From Cyathus striatus (lineage: Eukaryota > Basidiomycota > Agaricomycetes > Agaricales > Nidulariaceae): DNA of 64,000 nt. Location of the stretch: NCBI GenBank assembly GCA_025738555.1, contig JAOVFP010000009.1, positions 1,240,001 to 1,304,000 on the forward strand, read 5' to 3'. This document shows positions 61,601-64,000 of this stretch, piece by piece. Position numbers and translations under genes: made by a program. The notes beneath the pieces were generated by a model that was not told where the DNA came from, searched no databases, and saw nothing but the letters and a program-made list of their open reading frames with translations. Each line of letters starts with the position of its first letter. Position 1 is the stretch's first letter.

Positions 61601-62545
61601 TTACACAACACGTAGCGAGGAACATCCCCAGGGCATCTTAAAACTTAAGTTCAACCCTTTCATCCGGAATTAACAATTCGTGGCTTACGATATATAGGAA
61701 TTCCGTGACCACCAAAGATTTCGCCGCATATATCGAGCTCTCCACTGGCTTAATGAAACGTCAGTAAATGATCTATATGTTATATATGCATTGAGAACGC
61801 ACCAGCCACTAGCCCTTGCTGCAACAACATTCGGTACGAAGTCTTTATAGGCTTTGGAAATGAGACTGAACCAGATGAATGTATAATGATACACAGAGAT
61901 TCATGCGTAGCATCTCTTAATTTCCGAAGTGGAGGATACATCTTGATCGTTTGAGTGTTTTCAAATAGATCCTCGTAGGTTGGCATGGGTATTGTCAATA
62001 CTGGTAAGACTTTCGGTTCATTCTCTTTCAAAGTCTTGAAGGCATTATCAATTTGTGATTGTGTTGCATGGTCTTGACTGATGATGATTGCTTTGCAGTC
62101 TCCCGCACGCATCAAATGCGCCACTGCAGCAGGAGAGTTTCGATTCGAGATAGGGAATGGGACAAATCCTGCTAGCATAATGCCAATTGTTACGCTAAGG
62201 TAAGTTAAAGAATCTATCTTAACATTAATTTCTGGAGTGTTAACTAGTAAAATTGGCTCACCCACCTGTATTGACCAGAATTCCAACGACAGCAGGGTTC
62301 AGCGAGTCCATAGCAACTTGAAAGGTGTTGCACTTTGCTTGAATAATCCTAGCAGCGTTATAAAATGCAGTGCCAGCTTCTTTCCACGTAATAGTACGAG
62401 TAGAGCCGTCTGGCTTCAGGTATTGGAATACTGGATGTCTCGGACTATGCAGCACATTATAATCTATGATGTCGAGATAAGTCAGGGAGTAATCAAGCGG
62501 TGGCCTGTGAAATGTGCTGAAAGGTTCCTCGAATTGGGAGTCCAT
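58635..62545 (-). CDS. NRPS-like A-T-TE enzyme, copy 2
   Basis: Close paralogue of 50027-53931 with the same exon plan. It starts MDSQFEEPFSTFHRPPLDYS at 62545; an upstream in-frame Met at 62590 is less likely, because the paralogue begins at the same Met. P-loop IIIHSSGSVSFPKPI, GGHGIPIY, GDMLVKEGINI, late-Lys region PSKPFEFTAKGTVRRHVVLK, thiolation FLAGGD/SLAAASIRN and thioesterase PAGPYRLAAYSGSSLLLVQI with IEGNHFSFLENPEL are all present. Both copies look functional. Differences are spread through the protein (for example SSNPVVVG versus SLNPAVVG), so the duplication is not brand new. Confidence 0.85.
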
Positions 62546-64000
62546 GGTGAAGTTCCTAGATGATGAAAGAATGGGAGTTTGGATATACAACAGTCTTATG
62601 GTTCAGCGTCAGCTTTATATTGTTCCCCGCCTAAAGGAGTTAGTCTCCATGTATTTTGGCGGGAAGCTGGCATACGTACACGATAGATGGTGGGGGCTGT
62701 TTCCGAAGTTAATAAACAAAGAATTCATTTTGGCGCATCCTTCTTTCAACGCGAGAACAGGCGATCACTCCGGCATGGATTCCAATTGGGTGTCTGGCTG
62801 TGTCTGGTCGCAAGTCATTGCACGTGCGTACCGCGAGTCGGTGAATTCTTGGTGGAACATGTAGAATTAAAGACTCAAGATTTCCAGTTTGTTGACATCT
62901 ATACACAGCGAACCTGAATAAAACCTGGGTGAACCCAAGCAGTGAGCCTACAGAAACATGCAGATTCAGAGTGCGTCCTAAAGGCCTAACTTCTTAGGCG
63001 TACTCCAGTCTCGCCTCCGAATCCGACTCCGACTCACAGCTAGTCACCCTTAGTAAATACGATCAGACACCAAATAGTCAGTCATCGGTAGCGAATTATT
63101 AGAATTGACTATTTACCTACCAAAAGCAGGGTTTTTCTAGAGTTTTTGTTTTTCTTCTGGTCATGGCCGTTTTTTTACGTTTTTTTACTGTGCAATAGAT
63201 AAATTGGTAGGTGTCGGTAGAACATTGGTAGTATTTCAGTGAGGTGTCCATAGTCTGTTGGGAACCTGGTCGTTAAATATATAGTCAACAAATAGTCATC
63301 GGTAGGTTGCACGTTAGTCAAATTCCAGTCACTTTTTAGTCGTAGCTAGGTAGAACTTTCGTAGAACAGTGTAGTCAACTTCCCACACTTGGGTAGCAGG
63401 TGTAGCTTATCCCCTAATCCACTTGCATTTATATATAATAGTGCATAAAAAGGCAAAGAACCATATACTACTTCAATACAAACACAGTACATGAGTTTAT
63501 TTCTACTATCTGCAGCTAATAACTCAAGACTGTCATACTCCAGCGCTGCAATGGCTTCACCATTTACAAAACACTTACCTACTTGACGCAGCCAAAGCTC
63601 TGGAAGTTGGTGATGATTAAGATACACGGTTGGGAAGAACCTGTAGAAACAATGTCAGGGTGGCTACAACGGACGTGAATGCAGGAGGTACGAACGGCAA
63701 CTGGACGAGCACCATATATCGTGTTACGAGAACAATCAAACACGAACTAGCCCACAATCCAGTAAATCCAGTATATACCAGTAAGTAACATGGTGTCATG
63801 TGCGTGTCGCAATGGACAATGAGGCGCCAACCAGGCAACTGCGGCACATGGGACTCCTGCCTAAATGAATATCAGGGTGTTTACTGTGGGCCAAACAAGG
63901 ACCTAATATGTATTAGTAATTTTGATTACTACATGGTGCTATCATTTCTGGCTTCGATATCTTGGCCTGGGCCCTTTAGGTCACAGGTGGTTTGCACTGT
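62546..64000. other. Duplicated flank, then no gene
   Basis: To about 63050 this matches the upstream flank of A-T-TE copy 1. From 63060 on, phrases such as TAGTCA and GGTAG recur (AAATAGTCAGTCATCGGTAG, AAATAGTCATCGGTAGG), suggesting a decayed low-complexity or transposon-derived stretch. Frames at 63346-63847 on minus have no domain I recognise. Confidence 0.4.

Overview
This window looks like nuclear DNA of a mushroom-forming basidiomycete (Agaricomycetes). Genes are split by many introns of about 50 bases. They include an AP-2 sigma subunit, a division-1 chitin synthase with a Pro/Gln-rich N-terminus, a glyoxal-oxidase-like copper radical oxidase, a DUF6534-like membrane protein and divergent F-box proteins, a mix typical of that class.

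Layout. 1-3050 is AT-rich and gene-free, with a 22-bp tandem repeat and two copies of a ~215-bp GC-hairpin repeat. 3050-22934 looks like a specialised-metabolism neighbourhood: MFS relic, O-methyltransferase (OMT1), multi-pass membrane protein, intact MFS transporter, flavin-dependent halogenase, F-box protein, cytochrome P450 and a second O-methyltransferase (OMT2). 23600-32335 is an array of about 47 tRNA-like units on the minus strand, interrupted by a 5'-truncated non-LTR retrotransposon with a clear target-site duplication. 32930-49585 is mostly housekeeping and general genes: chitin synthase, F-box/LRR-like protein, AP-2 sigma, copper radical oxidase, a second divergent F-box protein, a dienelactone-hydrolase-like protein and a small CxxC protein. 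50027-62545 holds two tandemly duplicated NRPS-like A-T-TE enzymes about 8.6 kb apart, with an ABC-transporter relic and a 229-bp tandem duplication between them. The last 1.4 kb has no recognisable gene.

Two things stand out. First, the halogenase (12188-15898) has an in-frame C-terminal block of 24 tandem 15-residue repeats built around an almost invariant LYQAC core. It roughly doubles the enzyme, and the usual-looking halogenase tail follows it. Each repeat offers one Tyr and nearly always one Cys, so a fused, self-modified peptide substrate (by analogy with borosin precursors fused to their methyltransferase) is a testable idea; a structural or scaffold role is the alternative. Second, the minus-strand array repeats a Pol III-like layout (A-box-like, B-box, variable trailer, T-run) dozens of times. 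It includes an anticodon-arm-less mini-form that recurs once per ~1.4-1.5 kb higher-order repeat.

The OMTs, P450, halogenase and MFS transporter together suggest a halogenated, O-methylated product. The A-T-TE pair may supply an aromatic quinone- or furanone-type scaffold, but it lies about 30 kb away beyond housekeeping genes, so that link is only inference. Exon boundaries were read by eye from splice motifs and family conservation.
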